A stretch of 39,591 nucleotides of DNA from SIG607 sp045533195 (GTDB lineage Bacteria; Bacillota; Clostridia; Oscillospirales; Acutalibacteraceae), in contig JAZSHI010000010.1 of the NCBI GenBank assembly GCA_045533195.1, positions 1-39,591 on the forward strand. Reading direction: 5' to 3'. The notes below the pieces were generated by a model. It had not been told where the DNA came from and searched no databases. It worked only from the letters and a program-made list of their open reading frames with translations. Positions within the stretch are counted from its first letter, which is position 1. Every line of letters starts with the position of its first letter. Shown here piece after piece: positions 30,844 to 38,662 of this stretch. Position numbers and translations under genes: made by a program.

Positions 30844-30872
30844 AGAGTATATTGTTTCTGAGGAGAAAAAGT

Positions 30873-31817
30873 ATGAGTGAATTTGTTATTATCCCCGATA
30901 CCTCTTGTGATTTAACCAAGGAATTACGTGAAAGGTTTAATATTCCCGATTATCTGCACGGTATTCTTTATCATCCCGATGGAAAAGAACAGCTTTCCTC
31001 TCTTGACTGGGAATATATCTCGGCAAAAGAATATTATGACTCTATGAAGGGCAGAAAGGCTCTTTATAAAACCGCTACCCCCTTGGTAGGTGAAGTTTAC
31101 GAGGTTTTCGAAAAATATTTAAAAGAAGGGAAAGATGTTTTATCTATTTCCCTTTCTGCCAGTCTTTCTTCCATTTATGAAAATAACGTAAAGGTCGCCA
31201 ATGACTTAATGGAAAAATACCCCGACAGAAAAATTATCTGTATTGACTCAATGAGATATTCAACCTCTCTTGCTCTTTTAATAATGGAAGCAAGTAAAAA
31301 ACAGGCTGAAGGCTGTTCTATTGAAGAGGTTGCCGATTACGTTAACGAAGTAAAGCATACTATTCACCAGATAGGCTCTATGGATGACCTTTTCTTCCTT
31401 GTAAAAACAGGAAGGGTTTCTAATTTCAAAGCCTTGTTCGGACAGATGATAGGTCTTAATATTATCGCCGACTTTAACGAATTCGGAATGAGCGAGGTTA
31501 TAGGAAAAATCAAGGGACAGCGAGACGCCATTGAATCTTTTCTTGATTATATGGCTGAGACTGCCGAGGACATTGAAAATCAAACGGTATTTGTTGCTCA
31601 CACAAACCGTGAAGCCGCCGCTAAATTATTAGCACAGAAGATTAAAGAGCGCTTTAACCCGAAAGAAATCATATTAAACACCGTAGGTACTGCTTGCGGC
31701 GCTACCATAGGCCCCGGACTTTGCGCCGCCTTTTATAAAGGAAAGCCCACAAGCAAGGATATGGCTTATGAAAAGGAGCTTATGACAAAAATTATTGAAA
31801 GTAAGAAAAACAAATAA
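30873..31817 (+). CDS. DegV-family fatty-acid-binding protein (FakB-like, copy 1)
   Basis: A 314-residue DegV protein, the fatty-acid carrier subunit of fatty acid kinase. It begins with VIIPDTSCDLTKEL (the D-T/S-x-x-D-L motif) and has SISLSASLSSIY and DDLFFLVKTGRVSN blocks that line the acyl pocket and carboxylate site in the family. The ATG at 30873 has GAGGAG 7 bases upstream; an in-frame start 7 codons earlier lacks a ribosome site. It is first in an operon with a second DegV, FakA and PlsX. Two DegV proteins usually differ in chain preference. Confidence 0.9.
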   Translation: MSEFVIIPDTSCDLTKELRERFNIPDYLHGILYHPDGKEQLSSLDWEYISAKEYYDSMKGRKALYKTATPLVGEVYEVFEKYLKEGKDVLSISLSASLSSIYENNVKVANDLMEKYPDRKIICIDSMRYSTSLALLIMEASKKQAEGCSIEEVADYVNEVKHTIHQIGSMDDLFFLVKTGRVSNFKALFGQMIGLNIIADFNEFGMSEVIGKIKGQRDAIESFLDYMAETAEDIENQTVFVAHTNREAAAKLLAQKIKERFNPKEIILNTVGTACGATIGPGLCAAFYKGKPTSKDMAYEKELMTKIIESKKNK

Positions 31818-31831
31818 TCGGAGGAACAAAA

Positions 31832-32719
31832 ATGAATTTTGCAATTATATCCGACTCTACCTGCGACCTTAATAACGAGCTTCGCACTAAATATGACATA
31901 GATTATGTTTATATGAACTATGTTATTGACGATAAAGAATACCCTGCAACACTCGACTGGCAGTATCATTCTCCCAAAGAGTTTTATTCCCTTATGAAAG
32001 ACGGTACCCGCATTACCACAACTCAGGTTCCCCGAGAGGTATTTACAAACAAATTTTCTGCATATCTTAAAGAGGGCAAGGATATTATTTACATATCCTG
32101 TTCCTCGGCTCTTTCGGGTTCATATAACCTTGCAACCCTTATTGCAAAGGAGCTTATGGAAGAATATCCTGATAATAAAATTTACTGTGTTGACTCTCTT
32201 ATCAGCTCCTTCGGTCAAGGCGGTCTCGCTATTATGGCTGCTGAGCTTAGAGGAGAGGGTAAAAATGCCCAAGAGGTTGCCGATTTCCTCATTAAAAACA
32301 GACTTAAGATGAATCAGTGCGGAACCTGCGACACTCTGGAATATCTTAGAAGAGCCGGCAGAGTCAAGGCTTCCAAAGCCTTCTTTGGAAATCTTTTTGG
32401 TGTTAAACCCATTATTATTTCCGACACAGCAGGTCAGAACTATGCTTACAAAAAAGCAAAGGGCGCTCTTAACGCAAAACGCGCTATAGTTGAATATCTT
32501 GCCGAGGTTGTTGAAAATCCGGAAGATCAGATTCTTTATATTTCCCACGCTGATGATGAAGAAAGCGCAACCTTGCTTCGCGATTTGGCTATGGAGCAAA
32601 TCTCCTTCGCCGGCTGTCACATCGGCTATATCGCTCCAATTGTAGGTTCCTGTGTTGGCCCCGGAACCATAATTGCATTCTGCTACGGAAAAGAAGTTAC
32701 CATAAAAGGTGATGATTAA
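31832..32719 (+). CDS. DegV-family fatty-acid-binding protein (FakB-like, copy 2)
   Basis: A 295-residue DegV protein. It has IISDSTCDLNNEL at the N-terminus, YISCSSALSGSYN and CDTLEYLRRAGRVKASKAF, closer to canonical FakB than copy 1. It presents a bound fatty acid to FakA for phosphorylation. GGAGGAAC precedes the ATG, 14 bp after copy 1. It is moderately similar to copy 1 along the whole length, including the shared LDWxYxSxKEYY/FY segment, indicating an old duplication. Confidence 0.92.
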   Translation: MNFAIISDSTCDLNNELRTKYDIDYVYMNYVIDDKEYPATLDWQYHSPKEFYSLMKDGTRITTTQVPREVFTNKFSAYLKEGKDIIYISCSSALSGSYNLATLIAKELMEEYPDNKIYCVDSLISSFGQGGLAIMAAELRGEGKNAQEVADFLIKNRLKMNQCGTCDTLEYLRRAGRVKASKAFFGNLFGVKPIIISDTAGQNYAYKKAKGALNAKRAIVEYLAEVVENPEDQILYISHADDEESATLLRDLAMEQISFAGCHIGYIAPIVGSCVGPGTIIAFCYGKEVTIKGDD

Positions 32720-32722
32720 TTT

Positions 32723-34348
32723 ATGATACTCAGTTCTATTGACGTTTCACTTTGGCAAAATATGCTAAAGTACGGTTACCTCAATCTTAAACGTAATATG
32801 ACGGTAATCGACCAGCTTAACGTATTCCCCGTCCCCGACGGCGATACGGGAAAGAATATGACAATGACCATAGAGGGCGGTGTAACAGGGACAAAAGGCG
32901 CTGTTTCTTCCATTGGTGAAATGATGAAAAGCTTTTCCCGCAACTGTCTTCTTTCTGCCCGCGGAAATTCAGGCGTAATTCTTTCTCAGTTTATAAGAGG
33001 CATTGCCGTAGGCAGTGAAAATATTGTTTCCTTTGATTTTGATTCCTTCAAATCAGCCTTTGAGTCGGGAAAGGAATACGCATATAATGCCGTTGCCACC
33101 CCCACCGAAGGCACAATTCTTACGCTTATTCGCGAGGGAAACGACTACTTAAATTCAAAGGAATTCAAAAGCTTTGAAGAGCTTTTTACCTTACTTATTG
33201 AAAAACTTCACCGTTCTTTAAAGCACACTCCTGAGCTTCTGCCCGTTTTAAAGGAAGCAGGAGTGGTAGATAGCGGAGGCGCAGGTCTTGTATGCATTTT
33301 CGAAGGTATGCTCTCTGCAATTCGCGGTGAAGAAATTGATGACACCGAAATTCTTGAAAGCTCAAACGAATTTGTACTTTCCTCAGGCTTTGACGAAAAC
33401 AGCGTTCTTGAATACGGCTACTGTACCGAATTTATACTCCAGTTACTAAAGGCAAAAACCGATATTGACGCCTTTTCCCTTTCTGCCCTTACAGAAAAGC
33501 TTGGCGAACTCGGTGACTCTGTAGTAACGGTTCAGGACGGCAGTTTAGTAAAGGTACACGTTCACACCTTTTCTCCCGAAACGGTTATTGCTCACGTTCG
33601 TCAGTTTGGTGAGCTTGTTACCGTAAAGATAGAAAATATGTCTGTTCAGCACAGCGAAATTCGGGCTCAAGAAAAAGAAAAAAAGAAATTCTCCATTGTT
33701 GCAACAGCAACCGGAGAAGGACTCAGCAGCTTCTTTACGGGCGTAGGTGTTGACGTAATTATCGACGGCGGAAGAACAAATAATCCCAGCGCCGAAGACT
33801 TCATTGATGCCTTTAAAAAGACAAATGCCGAGCACATTATCGTTCTTCCCAACGATTCAAACGTAATTCTTACCGCCCTTCAGGCTGCCCAGCTTTATAC
33901 CGACGCGGACATAAGAGTTATTAAAACAAAATCCCTTGCGGAAGGCTTCTCTGCCCTTTCGATGATGGACCTTTCGGTAGATACGGTAGAACAGCTTATT
34001 GATGATATGACCTGTTGTCTTGACAGCGTTGAAACAGGCTACGTTACCACCTCTACAAGAGATGCCCTTATAAGCGGTGTTGAAATTAAGAAGGATCAAT
34101 GGATGGGGCTTGAAGGAGATACCGTTTATGCTTCGGTGGACGATCCCTTAACGGCTGCTATGGAGCTTTTCAGAAAATTGCCCGATATTGACGAAAAACA
34201 GGTTGTTACCGCCTTTTACGGCAAGGGCGCAGATGAAGAAGAGGTAAGCCGCCTTGAAGAGATGTTCAAGGAAGAATTTCCCCTTATTGAAATCGGCTTT
34301 ATTGAAGGCAATCAAGACGTTTACCGCTATATTTTTGCTATAGAATAA
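32723..34348 (+). CDS. fakA: Fatty acid kinase catalytic subunit (DAK2-domain, FakA)
   Basis: A 541-residue kinase that phosphorylates FakB-bound fatty acid to acyl-phosphate. The N-terminal DhaL/DAK2 domain has the metal-binding motif VFPVPDGDTGKNM (about 34-46) and SARGNSGVILSQFIRG (about 76-91). The middle domain ends with KVHVHTF (about 277-283). The C-terminal region (from about 320) is a DegV-like fold, as in FakA/YloV. It starts 3 bp after the second DegV gene and is followed by plsX, the usual order for acyl-phosphate metabolism in Firmicutes. Confidence 0.94.
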   Translation: MILSSIDVSLWQNMLKYGYLNLKRNMTVIDQLNVFPVPDGDTGKNMTMTIEGGVTGTKGAVSSIGEMMKSFSRNCLLSARGNSGVILSQFIRGIAVGSENIVSFDFDSFKSAFESGKEYAYNAVATPTEGTILTLIREGNDYLNSKEFKSFEELFTLLIEKLHRSLKHTPELLPVLKEAGVVDSGGAGLVCIFEGMLSAIRGEEIDDTEILESSNEFVLSSGFDENSVLEYGYCTEFILQLLKAKTDIDAFSLSALTEKLGELGDSVVTVQDGSLVKVHVHTFSPETVIAHVRQFGELVTVKIENMSVQHSEIRAQEKEKKKFSIVATATGEGLSSFFTGVGVDVIIDGGRTNNPSAEDFIDAFKKTNAEHIIVLPNDSNVILTALQAAQLYTDADIRVIKTKSLAEGFSALSMMDLSVDTVEQLIDDMTCCLDSVETGYVTTSTRDALISGVEIKKDQWMGLEGDTVYASVDDPLTAAMELFRKLPDIDEKQVVTAFYGKGADEEEVSRLEEMFKEEFPLIEIGFIEGNQDVYRYIFAIE

Positions 34349-34359
34349 GAGGAAATGAT

Positions 34360-35340
34360 TTGAAAAAAATAATAATTGATATTTACGGCGCCGATAACGG
34401 CCCTGCGCCCATTATAAAAGGCGCATTAAAGGCTATGGAAAAATATGACGATTTAGGTGTCATATTTGTAGGAAATAAAGAGGTTATCACTTCCCTTACA
34501 GGAGAAAATGACCGTATCGAAATAATCGAAACCGATGACTTCATTAAAAATGACGAAAATCCTCAGGTGGTTTTCAGCGGCAGAGAAAATAGCTCTATGG
34601 TGCTTTCTCTTACCAATTTAAAGAATAATGATGATTGCATCGGTATGCTGAGTGCCGGAAGTACAGGTGCGCTTCTTATCGGTTCTATCCGTCATTTAGG
34701 TCTTATAAAGGGGCTTCGCACCCCTGCCCTTTCTTCCGATTTGCCCCTTTTTAACGGAAAGCTCGTATGTCTTGTGGATTGCGGCGCAAATATAGCCTGC
34801 ACCCCCCACGACCTTGTTCGTTTTGCGCTTATGGGCAACGCCTTTAAAGAGTGCGTATCCCCCGATACTAAGCCTCGCGTAGCTCTTCTATCGGTTGGCA
34901 AGGAAGAAGGCAAAGGCAATGACCTTACCAAAGAAGCCTATTCGCTTATAAAAGAGCTTCCCATTAATTTTATAGGAAATATGGAAGGCAGCGACCTTGT
35001 AACAGGCTATGCAGACGTAGTTGTCAGCGACGGTTTTTCAGGCAATATCATCCTTAAATGCGCCGAGGCTACAGGCCTTGTTGCAAAGGGTATTGTTGAT
35101 GAAATGGCTAAAAGAGAAAACCGCAGTGACGATCCCCTGATTAAAGCAATTTCACATTATATAAATCAGACCTTTAACTATAATGCCCGCGGCGGCGCAA
35201 CCTTCTTAGGCACCAAAAAAACGGTTATTAAAATGCACGGCTGTGCGGTGGAGGATACCGTTGTTTCCTGTATTGAACAGCTACTAAGACTTGAAGAAGC
35301 GGGATTTAGAGAAAAAATCAAAAAGGCTATGGAAAAATAA
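34360..35340 (+). CDS. plsX: Phosphate acyltransferase PlsX
   Basis: A 326-residue enzyme that interconverts acyl-ACP and acyl-phosphate for phospholipid synthesis. Signatures: IIIDIYGADNGP (family DxxGGDxxP, here with A and N), MLSAGSTGALL, LVDCGANIACTPHDLVRFA and VVSDGFSGNIILKCAEA. Translation starts at TTG 34360 with AGAGGAAA upstream; an overlapping ATG is out of frame. The slightly unusual N-terminal motif (YGADNG for GGDNAP) is worth noting. It follows fakA by 11 bp and is the last gene before a terminator. Confidence 0.92.
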   Translation: MKKIIIDIYGADNGPAPIIKGALKAMEKYDDLGVIFVGNKEVITSLTGENDRIEIIETDDFIKNDENPQVVFSGRENSSMVLSLTNLKNNDDCIGMLSAGSTGALLIGSIRHLGLIKGLRTPALSSDLPLFNGKLVCLVDCGANIACTPHDLVRFALMGNAFKECVSPDTKPRVALLSVGKEEGKGNDLTKEAYSLIKELPINFIGNMEGSDLVTGYADVVVSDGFSGNIILKCAEATGLVAKGIVDEMAKRENRSDDPLIKAISHYINQTFNYNARGGATFLGTKKTVIKMHGCAVEDTVVSCIEQLLRLEEAGFREKIKKAMEK

Positions 35341-35345
35341 AAAAT

Positions 35346-35367
35346 ACCGACCGCCGAAGCGGTCGGT
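35346..35367. terminator. Terminator after plsX
   Basis: A perfect 9-bp stem ACCGACCGC / GCGGTCGGT with loop CGAA, then TAAATTTAT. It is shared with the convergent glycosyltransferase gene. Confidence 0.85.
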
Positions 35368-35380
35368 AAATTTATCTTTG

Positions 35381-36400
35381 TTAGCCTATCCACATTATTC
35401 TGTGCATAATCTTATGTATATGATACTCTACAAACAGTACAAGCAGCATACCTACAAAAAGCAGTAAGAAAATAGGTATCACCTGAGTAAACGCGCCGAT
35501 AAGCTTTAAAAATCCGGTATATGCGCTGGCTCTTATGGCACCGAACAGCAATGTTCTGAAATAGTCTTTATAAATAACCTTTTTGAATACCACGAAGCGC
35601 TGCAGAAAAATTGATACAAGGGTTGACGTTACAACGGCAAAGGGCACTGCAACGTATGCTTGGCTATACGAAAAGAATGCCGAAATAAGAGCAAAGGAAG
35701 TAATCATAACCAAAACACTTATTAAAGAGGGCCAAAGGCTTGAAAACAGTCTTTTATATATTCTTACGGTATCCTTAACGGGATTAAAGTGAGAACTTTT
35801 ATTACCGTCTATATAAATTGCCTTTATGGGCATAGTAGCTATTTTTATTCCCTGTTTATCGGCAAAGCAAAGCATATTCATTTCATAGTCATATTTATCG
35901 CCCTTTACCTTTAAAAGCCAATCAATATGCTTTTTATGAAAGCCTCGTAGTCCCGACTGATTATCATCAAAATAGTGTCCCGTAAGAATAGTATAAACTA
36001 TTCTTGAAAGCCCGTTTCCGAATTTTGAACGGAAGGGAATTTTTCCCTGAAGATATCTTACGCTTAAAACGAAATCATTGCCGTTTTGAAGTTTTTCCTT
36101 TACTCTTACTATGTCTTCAACCCTGTGCTGACCGTCAGCATCGGCAGTTATAATATGCTCCTCATCGGGAAATAATTCTCTTACGGCGGCAAAGCCTTTT
36201 TTCAGCGCCGCGCCCTTGCCTTCATTTTCTTTTGAATGAATAATCTTCGCATAGGGTGACACCGCATCAAAAATCTGGTTGCAGGCACAACTGCTGCCGT
36301 CATCCACAATAAGTATGGAAAATTTCTGCTTTGAAAGCTCATTAACCAGCCCTATAAGTTCTTCATCAGGTTGATAAGCAGGTATAACCACAACACTCAT
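35381..36400 (-). CDS. GT2 glycosyltransferase with GtrA-like membrane domain
   Basis: A 339-residue protein. Residues 1-220 form a DPM1/GtrB-like GT2 domain: VVIPAYQPDEEL, ILIVDDGSS, NEGKGAALKKGF and the DxD motif TADADGQHRVED, then NQSGLRGF. The remaining 120 residues carry four membrane helices of GtrA type (SVLVMITSFALISAFF, AVPFAVVTSTLVSIFLQ and two more). It probably makes or flips a polyprenyl-phosphate sugar for envelope glycosylation. It starts 1 bp after the hydrolase stop, in one operon. Confidence 0.92.
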   Translation of the reverse strand: MSVVVIPAYQPDEELIGLVNELSKQKFSILIVDDGSSCACNQIFDAVSPYAKIIHSKENEGKGAALKKGFAAVRELFPDEEHIITADADGQHRVEDIVRVKEKLQNGNDFVLSVRYLQGKIPFRSKFGNGLSRIVYTILTGHYFDDNQSGLRGFHKKHIDWLLKVKGDKYDYEMNMLCFADKQGIKIATMPIKAIYIDGNKSSHFNPVKDTVRIYKRLFSSLWPSLISVLVMITSFALISAFFSYSQAYVAVPFAVVTSTLVSIFLQRFVVFKKVIYKDYFRTLLFGAIRASAYTGFLKLIGAFTQVIPIFLLLFVGMLLVLFVEYHIHKIMHRIMWIG

Positions 36401-36401
36401 T

Positions 36402-37334
36402 TTATTTTCCCCTCGTCTTTAAAAAACTGTCGATATTTTCCAGTAATCCGTTATTTGCCGTACCGTCCGCTTCAAATAAAAGATTTGTATGTCCGTCGCT
36501 TCCCTCTTTATCCATAACTAAAAGGGTGACGTTCTTATTTTCCCCACCAATATGCGAAAATACGGAATACTTTTCTTTAGGATAGGTATCATCATTTTCT
36601 CCCTGTACCACCAAAACGGGAATATCGCTTTTGCTTATATTCTCATCTGCCCTTGTGTTAAGGGTTTCTTTATCAAAAAGAGCTCTCTGATAAAGCCACA
36701 AAAAAGGATAATTAAGATATGCTATAAAGCCTACTTTATCGGCAGCGGGCTGAATGATAGCCTCCATACTGCTGTTCACTCCGCTGACACTTACCGCCGC
36801 TTTTATATCATATCCGTCATCAAGAACACTCAGTACAGCGTATGCCCCTCGGCTATGTCCCAAAAGATATATATCTTCATATCCGAAACGGTTATTCTTT
36901 TCCAAAAACTCAAGGGCGCTTTTAAGGTCATAAACCGTCTGCGCAAAGCCTACGGAATCCTTCCCCTCGCTTTTTAAATACCCCGTAGTATCAAAGGTAA
37001 AAATGCCGTAGCCAAGGTCTGTCAGTTCCTTTATCTGCCATATATAATCATCAGCCACCGCTTTATAACCCGTAACCAAAACAATAAGTGATTTTGAATT
37101 TCCCTCATAGAAATATCCGCAAAGGCTGTTTTTTCCGCTTTTAAAGGTCAGTTCCTGCCTTTTATCTATAAACTCGCTAAGGCTTTCGGGTATAACTGCA
37201 GCCTCATCATAACGGCTGAATGTAAAATCATAAATGACTTTTGTCAGCATTAGTGATATAATAATAAATGAAAAGAACGAAATAATGATAGCTTTCCATA
37301 TCCTCTTAAAAGATTTCTTTTTAAAAGATATCAT
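36402..37334 (-). CDS. Membrane-anchored alpha/beta hydrolase
   Basis: A 310-residue protein with an N-terminal membrane helix (AIIISFFSFIIISLMLT) and an alpha/beta hydrolase domain outside the membrane. The nucleophile elbow is GHSRG (159-163, Ser161), the acid is likely Asp in VVQGENDDTYP and the His is in SDGHTNLLF. This is the normal Ser triad, unlike the Cys version at 29775. It precedes the GT2 gene by 1 bp and is divergent from another hydrolase at 37376. Confidence 0.88.
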   Translation of the reverse strand: MISFKKKSFKRIWKAIIISFFSFIIISLMLTKVIYDFTFSRYDEAAVIPESLSEFIDKRQELTFKSGKNSLCGYFYEGNSKSLIVLVTGYKAVADDYIWQIKELTDLGYGIFTFDTTGYLKSEGKDSVGFAQTVYDLKSALEFLEKNNRFGYEDIYLLGHSRGAYAVLSVLDDGYDIKAAVSVSGVNSSMEAIIQPAADKVGFIAYLNYPFLWLYQRALFDKETLNTRADENISKSDIPVLVVQGENDDTYPKEKYSVFSHIGGENKNVTLLVMDKEGSDGHTNLLFEADGTANNGLLENIDSFLKTRGK

Positions 37335-37375
37335 TATTATTCCCTTCTTTGCTAAAAAATATTTGGAGAGTAAAT

Positions 37376-38344
37376 ATGAAAACCGACTATCCCAAAATTT
37401 TAAATGAAGAAAATTTCAATGAGAAAATGCCGATTTTTGAACAACAGTTAAAGGATATACGCGAAATCGTTTATCTTGAAAGCTTTGACGGTAACTCCCT
37501 TTACTGTGAAAGCTACCTTCAAAAAAATGCCGATAAAAATATGGTAATACTCCACGGCTTTACGGAATTTTCTCCAAAATACCGCGAAACTGTAATGTAC
37601 TTTTTAAAGCTTAATTACAACGTGTTTATTTATGACCAGAGAGGTCACGGGCTCTCCTGCCGCGAAGCAGAAAACTTAAATCTTATTCACATAAGGTCCT
37701 TTAAAAATTATGTTAAAGACCTTGAATGTGTAGTAGAAAAGCTTGTAAAGTCCCGCGGAAAAGACCTTCCCATACATCTGTTTTCACATTCTATGGGCGG
37801 CGCCGTCGCTCTCCTTTATATGATGAAGCACAATGAAAATATAGAGAAAGCAGTTCTTTCTTCTCCTATGATAAGTCCGAAAACAAGAGGTGTGCCACGT
37901 TTCTTTGTTATGCTTATGGTAGCCTGTCACGGACTGTTTCTCGGTTGGAAAAGACCTTTCGTTTTTGCCGGAAAATTCGACCCCGACGTGCAAATCAAGG
38001 ATACCCTTGACACCTCTCTTTCACGCTTTATCGCTACAATGGAAATAAGAAAGAGTAAAAAAGAGTATCAATCTGCCTCCGCCACTAACAAATGGATGTG
38101 GGACGCACTTGCCGTTCAGGATAAAATTATGAGAAAGAAAAATCTTAAAAGAATAAAATCCAAGGTACTTATTATAAGCGCCGAAAATGAGACGGTAGTA
38201 AAAAACGAATTTCATCCCAAGGTCGCAAAAATTATAGAAAATGCTTCTATAATCACAGTTCCTTGCGCAAAGCATAATATTTTCTTTTCTTCGGGAGAAA
38301 CTCTGGAAAATTACTATTCCCTACTTTTCGACTTTCTTGCCTAA
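37376..38344 (+). CDS. Alpha/beta hydrolase, monoacylglycerol-lipase-like
   Basis: A 322-residue cytoplasmic protein of the lysophospholipase/monoacylglycerol lipase type. Blocks: VILHGFTEFSPKYRE (oxyanion region), YDQRGHGLS, SHSMGGAVALL (Ser139), ISAENETVV (acid) and VPCAKHNIFFS (His). GGAGAG lies 5 bases before ATG 37376; an earlier in-frame ATG at 37349 has no ribosome site. It may release acyl chains from lysolipids, which would fit the Fak system nearby. It is divergent from the hydrolase-GT2 operon. Confidence 0.88.
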   Translation: MKTDYPKILNEENFNEKMPIFEQQLKDIREIVYLESFDGNSLYCESYLQKNADKNMVILHGFTEFSPKYRETVMYFLKLNYNVFIYDQRGHGLSCREAENLNLIHIRSFKNYVKDLECVVEKLVKSRGKDLPIHLFSHSMGGAVALLYMMKHNENIEKAVLSSPMISPKTRGVPRFFVMLMVACHGLFLGWKRPFVFAGKFDPDVQIKDTLDTSLSRFIATMEIRKSKKEYQSASATNKWMWDALAVQDKIMRKKNLKRIKSKVLIISAENETVVKNEFHPKVAKIIENASIITVPCAKHNIFFSSGETLENYYSLLFDFLA

Positions 38345-38396
38345 TATTCTACCATAAACAACATACAAAAGCAACCAAAAAAGTCTTCCCTTATTA

Positions 38397-38599
38397 GTGG
38401 TTGTACCCGTAAGGACACAACCACAGTTTTATTCGCCTTGCGGCGAGTTATATTGCTTCGCAGTTGTATTTGTCTTACGACAAGTGATATTGCCTTTGGC
38501 AGTTTGAAAGCGAATAAAATATAACTGAAACCTCAAGGTTTTAATATCACTTTTGATTTATCAAAAATATAACTGTGAGACCTGTCTCACAATATAACT
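38397..38599. repeat. Hairpin array C: AGTTATATT linkers, four forward then four inverted
   Basis: Starts with GTGGTTGT...ACAACCAC (38397-38424) holding CC-GTAA-GG. Forward linkers: AGTTTTATT 38425, AGTTATATT 38446, AGTTGTATT 38462, AGTGATATT 38483. Inverted linkers: AATATAACT 38518, AATATCACT 38543, AATATAACT 38566 and 38591. Hairpins between: CGCC-TTGC-GGCG (38434), TGC-TTC-GCA (38454), TTGTC-TTAC-GACAA (38470), TGCC-TTT-GGCA (38491), AAACC-TCAA-GGTTT (38528), TTTTGA-TTTA-TCAAAA (38551), GTGAGAC-CT-GTCTCAC (38575). TTTTATTCGC (38427-38436) pairs with 38510-38519. Same plan as array A with a different linker. The rest of the 318-base gap holds only the terminator at 38629. Confidence 0.9.
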
Positions 38600-38628
38600 A
38601 TAAAATACTCATATTTTAAAATAAGTAA

Positions 38629-38658
38629 AAACGATGCACGAAAATTTCGTGCATCGTT
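38629..38658. terminator. Bidirectional terminator
   Basis: AACGATGCACGA / TCGTGCATCGTT around AAATT, with A/T-runs on both sides. It ends the Na+/solute symporter gene and isolates it from array C. Confidence 0.88.
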
Positions 38659-38662
38659 TAAT

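Noticed and set aside
32120..32620. Minus-strand 166-residue open frame
   Set aside because: A shadow of the second DegV gene, which has strong family motifs on the other strand.
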